From Rugalucina vietnamica (lineage: Eukaryota > Mollusca > Bivalvia > Lucinida > Lucinidae): DNA of 64,000 nucleotides. The notes below the pieces were generated by a model, which made no database searches, was not told the origin of the DNA, and saw only the letters and a list, made by a program, of their open reading frames with translations. Shown one piece after another: positions 48,043 through 59,268 of the stretch. A program made the translations under genes and the position numbers. Positions within the stretch are counted from its first letter, which is position 1. The number at the start of each line of letters is the position of its first letter. The stretch lies in assembly GCA_964017185.1 (NCBI GenBank), contig OZ024869.1, positions 62,882,931-62,946,930 on the forward strand. Direction: 5' to 3'.

Positions 48043-50192
48043 CCAGAGGACCATTGGTCCTGAGAACGCTCACCTGAAGCCTGATCTTGGAGTATTAAGT
48101 CATCATGAAATGACCTTGAATACTCACACTCCTTCACACCTTTATTGACTTCATAAGTTGTCTGCATCTGCAAAGTTTCAGGTCTCATGATCAGGCTGCA
48201 ATAGTTTCCAAACCAAGTGATTTCTGAGAAAACCATAATTTTAATTTTGATATTTAAATGACCTTGGGTCAAGGTCAAGAAATGACCTTGGCCTTCATTA
48301 ATAACTTACCTTCATTGACTTCATTAGTTGTCTGCATCTAGCAACTTTCAGGTCTCAGGCTGCAACAGTTTCCAAAATATCCATTGTTTTCGCCTTTTCC
48401 CATGTAAAAACCTATGTTTCCAAAATTGACCTTGCCATAAAATAGGTCAAGGTCATCCTATGTTCATCATTTCAACAAAGTATGATGGGCTGGAGTCCCA
48501 AATGCTTCATACCAAGTTTTGCCTAAATCGGCCAGCCGGCTCTGGAGAAGAAGATTTTTGAGTGGTTTTTACCATAGTTGGGCATGGTGGCCATCTTGGT
48601 CATGTGACCGGAATTTCGCGATCAAACTTTCGTTCCCCCTAACCATGGATGCTCCACATAAAATTTCACTTTGATTGGCCCAGCAGTTTCAGAGAAGAAG
48701 ATCTTTGAAAAGTGTGTATGGACAACAGACTGGCCAAAGTCGAGATGACCTTGACCTAAATTTATCACAAACCTTCATCTACTCCATTCCTTGTTTGCAT
48801 CTACCACTTTTTAGGTCTCAGGCTGCAACAGTTTCCAAAAACTCCATAGTTTTCACTTTTCCCATGTAAAAGCCTATGTTTCCAAAATTGAAATTGCTGT
48901 AAAATAGGTCAAGGTCATCCTAGGGTCATCATTTTATCAAACTATGATGGGCTGGCGTCCTAAATGCTTCATATCAAGTTTCATGAAAATCGGCCTGCCG
49001 GTTCTGGAGAAGAAGATTTTTGAGTGGTTTTTACCATATATGGGCTTGGCGGCCATCTTGGTCATGTGACCTGGATTTCGCAATCAAACTTTTGTCTCCC
49101 CTACCCATGGATGCTTCACATAAAATTTCACTTTGATTGGACCAGCAGTTTCAGAGAAGAAGATCTTTGAAAAGTGTGTATGGACGATGACTGGCCAAGG
49201 TCAAGAGATGACCTTGACCTACATTAATCACATACCTTCATCTACTCCATTAGTTGTTTGCATCTACTACTTTTTAGGCATCAGGCTGCAATAGTTTTCA
49301 AAAAATCCATAGTTTTCACTTTTTCCCATGTTAAAGCCTATGTTTCCAAAATTGACCTTGCCGGAAATTAGGTCAAGGTCATCCTAGGGTCATCATTTAA
49401 TCAAACTATGATGGGCTGGAGTCCCAAATGCTACATACCAAGTTTCCTGAAAATCAGCCTGCCGGTTCTGGAGAAGAAGATTTTTGAGTGGTTTTTACCA
49501 TATATGGGCGTGGCGGCCATCTTGGTCATGTGACCTGGATTTCGCGATCAAACTTTCGTCTCCCCTACCCATGGATGCTCCACATAAAATTTCACTTTGA
49601 TTGGACCAGCAGTTTCAGAGAAGAAGATCTTTGAAAAGTGTGAATGGATGACAGACTGGTCAAGGTCAAGAGATGACCTTGACCTAAATTAATCACAAAC
49701 CTTCATCTACTCCATTAGTTGTTTGCATCTACCACTTTTCAGGCCTCAGGCTGCAATAGTTTTCAAAAAATCCATAGTTTTCACTTTTTCCCATGTAAAA
49801 GCCTATGTTTCCAAAATTGACCTTGCCGTAAAATAGGTCAAGGTCATCCAAGGGTCATCATTTTATCAAACTATAATGGGCTGAAGTCCCCGATGCTACA
49901 TACCAAGTTTCGTGGAAATCGGCTCACCGGTTCTGGAGAAGAAGATTTTTGAAGGGTTTTTACCATATATGGGCGTGGCGGCCATCTTGGTCATGTGACC
50001 TGGATTTCGCGATCAAACTTGAAATGCCACTACCCAAGGAGGCTCCACATAAAATTTCAACTTGATCGACCAAGCGGTTTCAGAGAAGAAGATCTTTGTG
50101 GACGACGACGACGACGACGGACGGACGGACGGACGCCGGATCATGGCCATCCTATAAGCTCACCTTGTGAGCCTTCGGCTCAGGTGAGCTAA
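48043..50192 (+). mobile_element. Pearl-like element A5, core I
   Basis: Complete: CCAGAGGACCATTGGTCCTG start, AGCTCACCTTGTGAGCC hairpin and CTAA end. There are about four ~460-bp units. Near the 3' end is a (GAC)n/(GGAC)n microsatellite. At least ten TCAAGGTCA or TGACCTTGA boxes lie inside. Confidence 0.85.
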
Positions 50193-50837
50193 AAATACCA
50201 AATTATCGCTGCCATGTATTTCTGGAGTCAAACTGTCAAATGTTAGAGACCATGCGCAAAGGATATCATTATCGGGAGATTTGAAATTATGTCCGGGAAT
50301 AGTCTGGGAAATGTCAGGTAATTTCGCTTCCGCCCGAAATTGGCAACCCTTTCCTGGAGGTCCATTCAAATACTCCATAGACTCTACTCTTTTAGCTATT
50401 TAATCTGACAAAGATGAATAATAGAGATGCAGACGATTTCATGGAAACAATTTAGTTTATTGAAATTTTAGAACTTTTTGCAATTCGTTTTGGCAAACTT
50501 TATAATGTTAGGAGTTATGTATGCATACCAGAAGATGGCTCAAAAGTTAGCATGTTCGATTCCACACATGAAAATATTTCTAATCCCATTTTTCGCTTCC
50601 ACTGATTCAAGAGCACTTGTTAGTTTCAACTGTTAAAAGAAATGTGCCCTAAGTACTAGTAATCTGCCCCAAACATGCTTGTCTAGGAATAGTGTGGTTA
50701 GGATAGCTGACTGTCCAGATATGACCATAGCTGTTGACTACATGTGGACATAAAGCAATGAAACAAACAAACACAACCATATTAAGATAATGTAATAATA
50801 TACATTTCTTTTGTCTCTCTTGACTTTAAACCAGCAC
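50193..50837. other. Non-coding, nothing recognised
   Basis: No repeat or coding signal recognised. Confidence 0.35.
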
Positions 50838-50867
50838 CTCAAACCCCTGTATCGCACTGAGCGGAGC

Positions 50868-50940
50868 TCCGCATCACATGCGGAATTTTTTATGCACCAC
50901 ATGCGGAATTCCGCATCCACATGCGGAATTCCGCATCAGA
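50868..50940. repeat. CATGCGGAATTCCGCAT minisatellite
   Basis: Four imperfect units of ~19 bp. The core ATGCGGAATTCCGCAT is a perfect 16-bp palindrome. Confidence 0.75.
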
Positions 50941-51312
50941 CCATTTTGAATATATTATTGCTGACCAATAGGAAATCAGAATTTCAAGTACTGACTCACT
51001 TCCTGTTTTCAAATATTAGAGGGAGCATTGTTTGAAAGGAAGTGTTCTAACATGTGCCATTTTTAAAATTGTGTTATAATGAAAATGCTGTTAAGGAGTT
51101 TAATTCTTTAGCAATGTAAGTAGCCAGTATTTATATGAATTGTCTTTTTATGTTGCTCTATGCCTTCTCTGTGTTGAAATTTGCTACTGCAGATTGCTTC
51201 AATAAATTTTGTCTCAGTCCATGAATTTATATATATAGTTCAACAAAACAATGATTCAGGAACATTAGAATCTCTAGAATACAAAATTACAGGTCTTCAT
51301 ATACAATAGTAA

Positions 51313-51831
51313 TGTAACAGGATAGTCTCCCTTGTAGAATACGTTGGTGCAACGTATTAGCAGCATATTAGCGGGTAGTAATATGCAAATTAGAAACTCG
51401 AAACTTTGTGATTAGAGTAAGTGTTGGGTATATAGCGCAGTAAACCACCCTTGGTGGATGAGCATGCTTTTCCACCGACGGGGTTTGCTGTGGCTTGGCT
51501 CGGCTGTTCGTTACATTTGGTGGCAGCGGTGGGATGATGACAACTGTCAGACAGGAGTTGCCTTACCTACAAATGTATGTAGTCCCTAGGCCAAGACTCG
51601 GGACGAGTCTTCTCGGAGGGGGAAGTAATGTAACGGGATAGTTTCCCTTGTAGAATACGTTGGTGCAACGTATTAGCGGCATATTAGCGGGTAGTAATAT
51701 GCAAATAAGAAACTCGAAACTTTGTGATTAGAGTAAGTGTTGGGTATATAGCGCAGTAAACCACCCTTGGTGGATGAGCATGCTTTTCCACCGACGGGGT
51801 TTGCTGTGGCTTGGCTCGGCTGTTCGTTACA
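51313..51831 (+). mobile_element. TRIM: miniature LTR retrotransposon with tRNA-Leu primer site
   Basis: Two 203-bp LTRs, 51313-51515 and 51629-51831, begin TGTAAC and end GTTACA and differ at about four positions (~98% identical). The PBS TGGTGGCAGCGGTGGGA (51518-51534) is complementary to the 3' end of tRNA-Leu (AAG type, plus CCA). A purine tract GGAGGGGGAAG precedes the second LTR. Only ~113 bp separate the LTRs, so it has no gag or pol and depends on another element. No clear flanking duplication is seen (AGTAA / GTTAT). Confidence 0.92.
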
Positions 51832-51913
51832 GTTATTTCTCAAAGCAATTCAGACATAACTTTCTCCAGATTAAAATGTGTTTCTTTTGCATTCTCTGAA
51901 ACAGCTTGACCTT

Positions 51914-52821
51914 TAGCCTTGTTCTTACTGTCCCGGTTCTACCCCGGTGAAGGCAAGCCAGTATACTGTGATAAACACTGTGTCGCTCCGGTTTTTGACA
52001 TCTCTCACGGCTCACCCGGGTTTACCCCGGTTGTCAGTCAGGGACAAAACCTAAACAGGTTATAAAAAAAATAACTGAGACAAGTTATTAATACACTTTA
52101 AATGATCTCCCTTTCCAAGATGTTAGAGTTAACTTTTCTTGGATATTTTTTTCAGGTCAAAAAACCACTATAAGTTATGCTTTAATTATAGTAATTATGA
52201 CAATATTAACTTGAATAGGTTATTAGTATCATTACCCCACTTGTCTTTGAAGTACCTGCGTACTACTTTTTAGCCTATGCGTACGAAGAAATTCTTTTGT
52301 AGTAGCTACATTAAAGTTACATCATCCTGGGAAAATTGTCTAGACATGTGCCAAAATTCTGGTAAGGTGGGAACAGATGTTTTAAAATCAGGGATTTTGC
52401 CATTCTGATGCCCAAAAATTGCATAAAAAACTGAAATTTTCAAAATCTGAATGGTATATACTAACTTTCAGCCATGTGAGTATAAAGCTCTCATCTTGCT
52501 GCATCTTCCATTAACATTTTAATTATGTAAAACCCTGCATATTTCAATTAAATTAAGAGAAACTTCACAGATTTTGACTGATGCAGGGAAAATGAAAAAT
52601 AACTTGTTTCAGTTATTTTTTTTATAACCTGTTTAGGTTTTGTCCCTGACTGGTTGTATTAAACATTTTTATACAACCGTGAAGGCTCCCCGGTTTATCT
52701 TGGTTCTTCCCAGTTTGCCACGGTAGCACTAAGGTTCTATCACGGTTCATCCCCGTTTACCCTGGTTTGATTTACCCCGGGCGAACTGGGGAGCTAAACC
52801 GGGACAGTGAGAACATAGCTT
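51914..52821. mobile_element. TIR element (AGCC/ATTGTTCTCACTGTCCCGGT ends) hosting a second MITE
   Basis: The left end TTGTTCTTACTGTCCCGGTT and the right-end complement TGTTCTCACTGTCCCGGTTT are inverted. The interior is rich in CCCGGTTTACC-type boxes. It is interrupted by the element at 52037-52650. Confidence 0.7.
52037..52650. mobile_element. 614-bp MITE with ~50-bp near-perfect TIRs
   Basis: GTCAGGGACAAAACCTAAAC at the left, continuing through GGTTATAAAAAAAATAACTG, is mirrored at the right (...TTTAGGTTTTGTCCCTGAC) with about one mismatch in 50. There is no coding capacity. High arm identity suggests a recent insertion. Confidence 0.85.
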
Positions 52822-53010
52822 AAGTAAGAATGGAGATTGTACAATCAAATTCAAAATCCCACACCGGATACCAGGCGAGTGATTAAGTACAGCACAATAC
52901 AACATGAAAATGTTACAACACCCATGAAGAGCAAAATGATTACTTCTGTCTCAACAAAGATAGCCATCTGGCTTACATCAACCAAATATAAAAGTGACAA
53001 GTACAACAGA

Positions 53011-53635
53011 CCAGAGGACCAATGGTCCTGTAAACGCTCACCTGAGATCTGCTGCATATACCAAAAAACATGTTTGAATATTATGGTATTTAATCCCAGT
53101 GCAGGGGCAGATGAAGCCCTTGGGACATTTTCTTTTTCAGAATAATCAATATATTGTCCATTTGCCAATTTCCTGCTGGCTTTTTCCTTCAAATGACATT
53201 TTAACAGTTATTCCCATTCAAATGCATTGGCAACCCATGTTGACCTTGCCATAAACTGGGTCAAGGTCATCACAGGGTCATGATTTATATATACATTGTA
53301 GTACTTGAGCCATCGATGCTTCAAGCCAAGTTTCCTTGAAATCTGTCCACTGGTTCCGGAGAAGAAGATTTTTGAGAGATTTTTACCATATATGGGCCTG
53401 GCGGCCATCTTGGTCATGTGACCTGGATTATTTATATACACATTGATTACCCCATCCTTTAGATGCTTCACATAAAATTTGGCTTTGATTGGCCAAGTGG
53501 TTTCAGAAGAGAGATGTTTGAATATTATGGAGATATACATGTATATTGCCCCGGGGTGGGGGCATATGAGCCCCTGTGGTCCATTTTTTGTCAGAATCAT
53601 TAATAGTCAGTCCTATTGCCCATTTCCTGCAAGGG
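53011..53635 (+). mobile_element. Family-A element A6, 3'-truncated
   Basis: Starts CCAGAGGACCAATGGTCCTG and carries one and a half core-I units (GGTCAAGGTCATCACAGGG, ATATGGGCCTGGCGGCCATC), then stops abruptly at CCTGCAAG. Confidence 0.75.
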
Positions 53636-54297
53636 ATTGTGACTTGGGGAAACCCTTGTTGTATTTGGACAATTCCATGTTGATTTTGGTGTTTCAACCT
53701 GGTTTGTGTATATCTAAGCTCAGCCGGCTTCGTGGTGTCCCTGTGATAGATGGACCAGCCAACTTGGGGAGGAAAAACCATTTACCCATTTTTTACAACA
53801 TCGAACCAGCTTACGATAACAGCGAGATATTATTTCTAATGCTGGCTTTATTTATCTATTTTGCTTCATTTGCCAGCTATTTATAATTTCTAAGACTGAC
53901 TTTATTTATCTATTGTGCTTCATTTTTTTATACCCAATATAGAAAAGAAGGCTACGCATGTTGTTACCCAATTAAAATCTGGTATACCTAATTACACCAA
54001 AAATGGGTGCGTGAATACCCAAAAAGTATAAATCCTTATCTGGAGCACTGATCTTACTGCGCTTCTGTGGCATTTGCAAGGCGCTGTCGTGCTATTCACT
54101 GCGCTTGCGTGGAGCTTACCCCATTCAATGGCATTTTTATGATAAAAACACATAAACAGATAAAAAAGATATGCAAATTTTAAACATGTAAAAAGCAAAC
54201 AAAACACAAATGAGACGCACATAATTATAAGAATTTCTTTCTCTATGTTAGACTTTATCGACAACAAGCTGGTTTACTACTTGTATATATTATATGC
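53636..54297. other. Non-coding, nothing certain
   Basis: A short open + frame runs out of A6 into this region but is not gene-like. TTTATTTATCTATT recurs twice near 53860-53920. Confidence 0.3.
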
Positions 54298-54620
54298 AGG
54301 CGCAGCAGATACAAATTGCTACTGATGCTGCTCACCTTATAGTTCTGCAAAGACAAAGATGGAGGATGCAAAGAAGTAGAATGCTTAGGGTCCAGCCATG
54401 GTTGGAGGCAGCTATAGACATTTTCAGCGTGGCCATTTCACAGACTGATGCTAGAGCTGAGATTAGAGGATCTTCTTGAAAGCAAAAGTAAAATGACGGT
54501 TTTGCATGCAAGCCATCAGCGCAGTGCCAGGACACAGTGGAAGCGCAGAGTGAACGCTGTGGAAACGTGTATACACCAAGAGCTCCGTGCAAGCACAAAG
54601 AAAATGTTGTTGCGAGCTAG
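54298..54620 (+). pseudogene. PIF/Harbinger-like transposase N-terminal relic
   Basis: One frame reads RMLRVQPWLEAA after a basic run. A second frame, starting about 25 codons later, reads HRLMLELRLEDLLES. Together these resemble the start of HARBI1-type nucleases (basic run, WVRPWL, then 'YHxLMxELRxED'). A frameshift lies between, and no DDE catalytic region follows. The identification rests on motif memory only. Confidence 0.35.
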
Positions 54621-55675
54621 ATGAATCGCCTGCTAAAACTCTATAGAAACGCCTTGGACGCGATGAAGACATGATGAGGACGCCATTGCTTTCTTTTTTC
54701 ACAAATAAAATAATTTTTCCTTAGAGTTCTGGTGGCGCTCTGGAAAATTTAAGAACGCCGTGCCAACACTTCTTGGTATGATAGGAGCTTTAAAGTCATC
54801 TATTCTTTTCTTGTCATAATAAAATTTTTTGCCCTGTGGTCTGTGCAAAATTTCTATCAGTATCCATGGCTTGAATACAGGTCACTAAATAAATATATAA
54901 ATAATAATCAACAGTCTGTACTGCGGTCAAAGAATTACACATTGTCGTAATCATATATGCTGAAGCTACATCAGAATTCTATGCTATTTTGGACCTTAGT
55001 GATATGTAAGCAAAAATTAAAGGCAAAAGCAGTGCAGGTTGGTGTGGTATGAAACACCCAGCCGAGCCGAGCTGCCGAGCTCGATATTTTGAATTCATAT
55101 TTTTGTCAAAGTTAAGATTTGCATTTTAGTAAAGATGTTTTTGGTAAATTCCTATACACTAAATAAAAGCTTCAGCAGTGGAATTTTCATAAATTTCTGG
55201 GAAATTATGCTTTTATTTTCATTTTCACCTCCGCCAGGGGTATGAAAGACCCAGCTGACAAAAATATCGATTTTCAGGGAATTATTTCATTTAGAGCAAA
55301 TGAATACCTTTTTGGCCGAGTCTAAATGTAAAATATGTTTAAGGATATTGTATGGGACATCTTTGTCTTCGCTTTGGGAAATACACCCGGATTTCATCTA
55401 ATTAGAGCCAAAGTGTGTAGCGCTTTTAAATTGAAATTTGCACTCAACATACCGTCTTATGTTTATCTATTCCTTGAGACTCGACACACAATATCCAGAT
55501 GTCACATTGCAACGCATTTTGACCTTAAAGCATGTCCAAGCACATGTTTGAATTTATTTGTGGTCACAAAATGTTTGAAACACACCCTAGGATACCATGA
55601 CACAGACATTACCATATATATGCATCAACAAACACAGAAGGCAAACATGGCAAAGGAAGTTTTTGTTTGACTTCA
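54621..55675. other. Non-coding, nothing recognised
   Basis: AT-rich. A 111-codon + frame at 55335-55670 has no recognisable motif and merges into repeat R. Confidence 0.3.
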
Positions 55676-55965
55676 TGCTTAACGTCCCAATCAAAAGCAA
55701 TGGTCATGTCGGGACATTGCCTCCATTTTATGGGACTTTTACCCAAAATGAGGATGTCATGACATCCAACAAGTGCTTCAAATATAACCATCCAACTAAG
55801 CCACAAAGGCTCATATGTATGGATGGTTTGATTTGAACCACTTTTCCTGGGCTGGCTCAAACCAGAGCGGTATACCAGTAATCAGCCGGTCAGTCAGAAG
55901 CGTGTAAGCTTTGCCTGGAAGCACAAACAGCCCATCTATTTCTTTAGGCCCCATGCACTATTTGG
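55676..55965 (+). repeat. Dispersed repeat R, copy 3
   Basis: TGGTCATGTCGGGACATTGC, GGGACTTTTACCCA, TATGTATGGATGGTTTG and AGCCCATCTATTTCT match copies 1 and 2 in order. Confidence 0.7.
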
Positions 55966-56879
55966 TTGTCATTTTGATTGAATAATACATCAGCCATGTG
56001 AGGAGACTGTAGTAGCATATGATGGCTTTGCGCCAATGCAACGCGCTACAAATGTGATATTTGGTGAATGATAAAAACCTGAAGTACAAAAATGCATGTT
56101 CATTGAGTGTGTTTAATGTTTAATATTGAAGGGTATACAATATTACCGAGTTGATTTTGGGTGAAATGATCTTCAAATATTGTTAAAATACAATGTACAG
56201 TCGAGTTTCCGGTTACGCAAAGTTCCCGACTCCGGAAATCCTTATTAAAACATGGTTAAACATGTATTACCAGTACCTTCAAAACAAATAATCAGTTTTT
56301 ATTTTCTAAACATTGCATTATCCAATAAATATCTGTGAATATCTCACACCAATCTTTTATCTTTAGTAGCGTTTTGCATGTCAAATTTTATGACATCTGA
56401 TGTCACGCTGTTACATACCGAGATCAAAGAAACATCGATTATGCATGGAAACAACCATGTACATTACGTACATGAAGGATCTCATAAAATTATATAGAAA
56501 ATTGTAAACACTGTTACATTATATTTAATGGCAAACACAGGCTGGACCAGAACCCAATACTTCAAACTTACGTAGGATGACACATTGCCGGGGCTAAAAA
56601 ATCAGCAAGAATGTACAATTTCTTTTGAAATAGTCGCTTCTATGAGGTAATGGCTTCAAGAAACGAAAAATTTGGTAATAAAATCTTTCCTGCAAAGTAA
56701 AGGATATGACTTTGTCTACATCTTGTCGGGTATAGTTTAGCAGTAATTAAAATTCTATTCTTCTGATGGCAATGATTTATCATTGACAAGAACATTTTGC
56801 GAAACCAAGTACTTGACTGTAATGGAAATTTGATTTTATGACAATTACTAAATTTATTCACCCAAGAAACACAAAAGAA
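55966..56879. other. Non-coding, nothing recognised
   Basis: AT-rich sequence without repeats I can identify. Confidence 0.35.
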
Positions 56880-57330
56880 AAAGCGGCTCTCCTAGCAAAG
56901 CGTGGGGAGCCTGGTTTGCTAACAGAGAACCGGACTAACAACTGAGAGGTCATGATTCGGTCCGATACCCGCCTCCGCCATGTAGTGTCCCTGAGCAAGA
57001 CACTTCAAGCTCCGGGCGGCCCCCGTGGCCGAATGGTTAAGGTCGCTGACTTCAGTGCTCTTGATCATTCGATCATCTCACCTCTGTGGGTTCGCACCTC
57101 GCACGGGGCATGAGTCACATGTGGGACAAGCATAGTTCTGCTTCCGGGTGTGTCAGGTGGTTTTCCCCGGGTACTCCGCTTTTCGCCACACCTACCGATT
57201 GATTTGTCTCGATATGAGTAAAAAAGCTTGAAAGGGATGCAAAATTGAATTAAAAAAAAAAAAAAAAAATTCAAGCTCCACAAAGTACCGGTTACGTACC
57301 CAGAAAGGGATGGCTTTGTCTCGCAATGAC
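56880..57330 (+). mobile_element. Second-type SINE split by the tRNA SINE
   Basis: AACTGAGAGGTCATGATTCG and GTCCCTGAGCAAGACACTTC match the SINE near 28.5 kb, with a decayed B-box. The sequence continues after the inserted SINE with ACAAAGTACC. Confidence 0.55.
57015..57269 (+). mobile_element. tRNA-derived SINE, copy 2, with perfect target duplication
   Basis: Head GGCGGCCCCCGTGGCCGAAT and GGTTAAGG A-box, B-box GGTTCGCACC, body CCCCGGGTACTCCGCTTTTC, tail (A)n. TTCAAGCTCC flanks both sides exactly (57004-57013 and 57270-57279). Confidence 0.9.
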
Positions 57331-57754
57331 TAAATATAATAGTTGTGAAATACATTACGGCCAAAACACAAAAGAAAGTGAGAAAAAAATAATGACTTGA
57401 CACAACCATCCTATGAGTCAGTATTTACATTGTGTATATGCATTAGACCCAAGGTTGCAAAACAGTTAAATTTTGCTTCAATGGCTTGTTTGGTAATGTT
57501 TTTACGTCCCACTTAATAAAGTAGCTAAGGTCATGCAGATAAACTAGCTCATTTTAAATTTTAACCGGAAAGGCTGAAGAACCCTTGGATCAATACCACT
57601 CTGGAAACAGTTCAATAGGCCCAGAGCTATGTATACATGTACATATATGTCGATATTGTACCAGGTTGACCAATCTTTTGTTTGACCGACTTTGTCCAAG
57701 GACTATCGTATAAGGGGGTACAAGATAGACAAGTTTCAGTGGTCAATTTTTTTT

Positions 57755-57780
57755 TTCATATATATATATATATATATATT
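57755..57780. repeat. (AT)n microsatellite
   Basis: About 25 bp of TA dinucleotide after a T-run. An (AAT)n tract follows at about 57823-57845. Confidence 0.9.
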
Positions 57781-57860
57781 TTTGTCTTTGCTGTTGGTAT
57801 GGGTAACCTTAAGTGTTGTAATAAAAATAATAATAATAATAAATAAATTTTATATTTTAG

Positions 57861-57973
57861 GAGGACAACAAATTTAGCACAATTGACAATCTTCCATATG
57901 GTCCTCCAGTGAATTCAGACAGTGATCAGTATCAGACCTTTTTTTTTCAGTCATTTTCATATATTTTCGAGAT
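57861..57973 (+). CDS. Possible isolated exon, unknown protein
   Basis: A good acceptor (TATATTTTAG) precedes a 113-nt open stretch, followed by the strong donor GTAAGT. The frame reads EDNKFSTIDNLPYGPPVNSD then SDQYQTFFFQSFSYIFE. Composition looks protein-like, but there is no partner exon and I do not recognise the family. It may be chance or a mobile-element relic. Confidence 0.22.
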
Positions 57974-59268
57974 GTAAGTAATGCTATATTTTGAAAGAAG
58001 AGAATCCAGTGCTTGCCTTATAATGCTGAGCGCCAAGCAAAGTAGCCACTGATACCATTTAAACGGTCTTATTTATGATGCGGCTCTGGATCTAACCTAC
58101 GACACTCTAACCATTACACAATGAGCAAGCACGATTTGGGAAAAATATCCGTAGGCTGTCAGCAGTTAATTTGGTTGTTTGTATGGAGGCTTAACATTCC
58201 AGTCAACATTTTTTTAGTCATGTCGGGGCGGAGCCAACGCTTGTGGGGCTGTCAGCAGTTTAGCAGTGTAGCATTGAAGTGAAGTCTCAAATCACATACG
58301 TTGTAATATATATCAGCAGTAAGACGAATAGCAACTATTTAAGAAAAATCTGAAATTTAGACCACTGAATCATATTCTTGTTGTAGTGTCAGCGTTTTAT
58401 GCCCTACTTACATCACTGTGGCATAACTCGCTAATAAGAATTTCAACATTTCGTGAATTTCGGTCACAACAATTTCACGAAGGACACAACTTATTCGCGA
58501 ATTGCAGGTGGAAACATGGAGGTGACTCTCTTTTTACGCGTTTTTCTGTGCTTTAAAGGTATATTATTGTTTAAATCAACTATTTTTCTGTGGCACATAC
58601 TCAATGGGTTATGGTTTTAAAGCAATAACATTCTGCAGTCGCATTTGCTGTTTTCTTTTTACCTTTTTATGCGAAATAATGTGTAATCCATGATCTGTTG
58701 GCGTTAAACATGAATATCTTTGACATTTCTATAATGATTTTGCACTGAAAATGAACAAAAATCAATTGCAAGGACACCTGTCAAAAACTGTCTTAAAATA
58801 ATACGCATAAGTCATGAAATAAAGAAGAAAAGATGACTACCCTTTGTTGATGCAGCTACAACTATTTCTTGAGTAGGCTATAACTGTTTCATGAGTCTGT
58901 TACAACTGTTTCTTGATCTTAATGACTGTTGGACACAAACGGTTCGTGATCAATGATTTGCACAAACTCTGATTTAATTAATTAAGTCACCTCAGAAGCA
59001 CGATGTGCCTTTCGCATTTAGTTTCAATAGTATCTGAGTATTGAGTAGACATAATCAAATACGTAAATGCAAGAAATTATCTTAATACCGATTTACTACA
59101 CTATTTCAAACCATCATTTGGCCTATAAAATTGTCTTTGGGGTTGTAGACCAGGCAAGTTTGACATTGCTGCTCAGGTTTCTTAACTCCTTATATTTCAG
59201 TAAATGTCAATGTCATATCTAAGATGTTATGCTGTCTAAGCAACCAAAATTTAGAAATCTCGCAATTT

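Noticed and set aside
53208-53600. 130-codon - strand frame
   Set aside because: It is the antisense of pearl-like family-A core I. Equivalent frames appear in every copy.
55894-55938. Possible LAMTOR1 first exon (MGCLCF on the - strand)
   Set aside because: It reads ATGGGCTGTTTGTGC but belongs to dispersed repeat R, which has two other copies, and it has no suitable phase-0 donor.
58516-58559. Signal-peptide-like MEVTLFLRVFLCFKG with a GT donor
   Set aside because: It lies just inside the large TIR element with no downstream exon and is likely coincidence.
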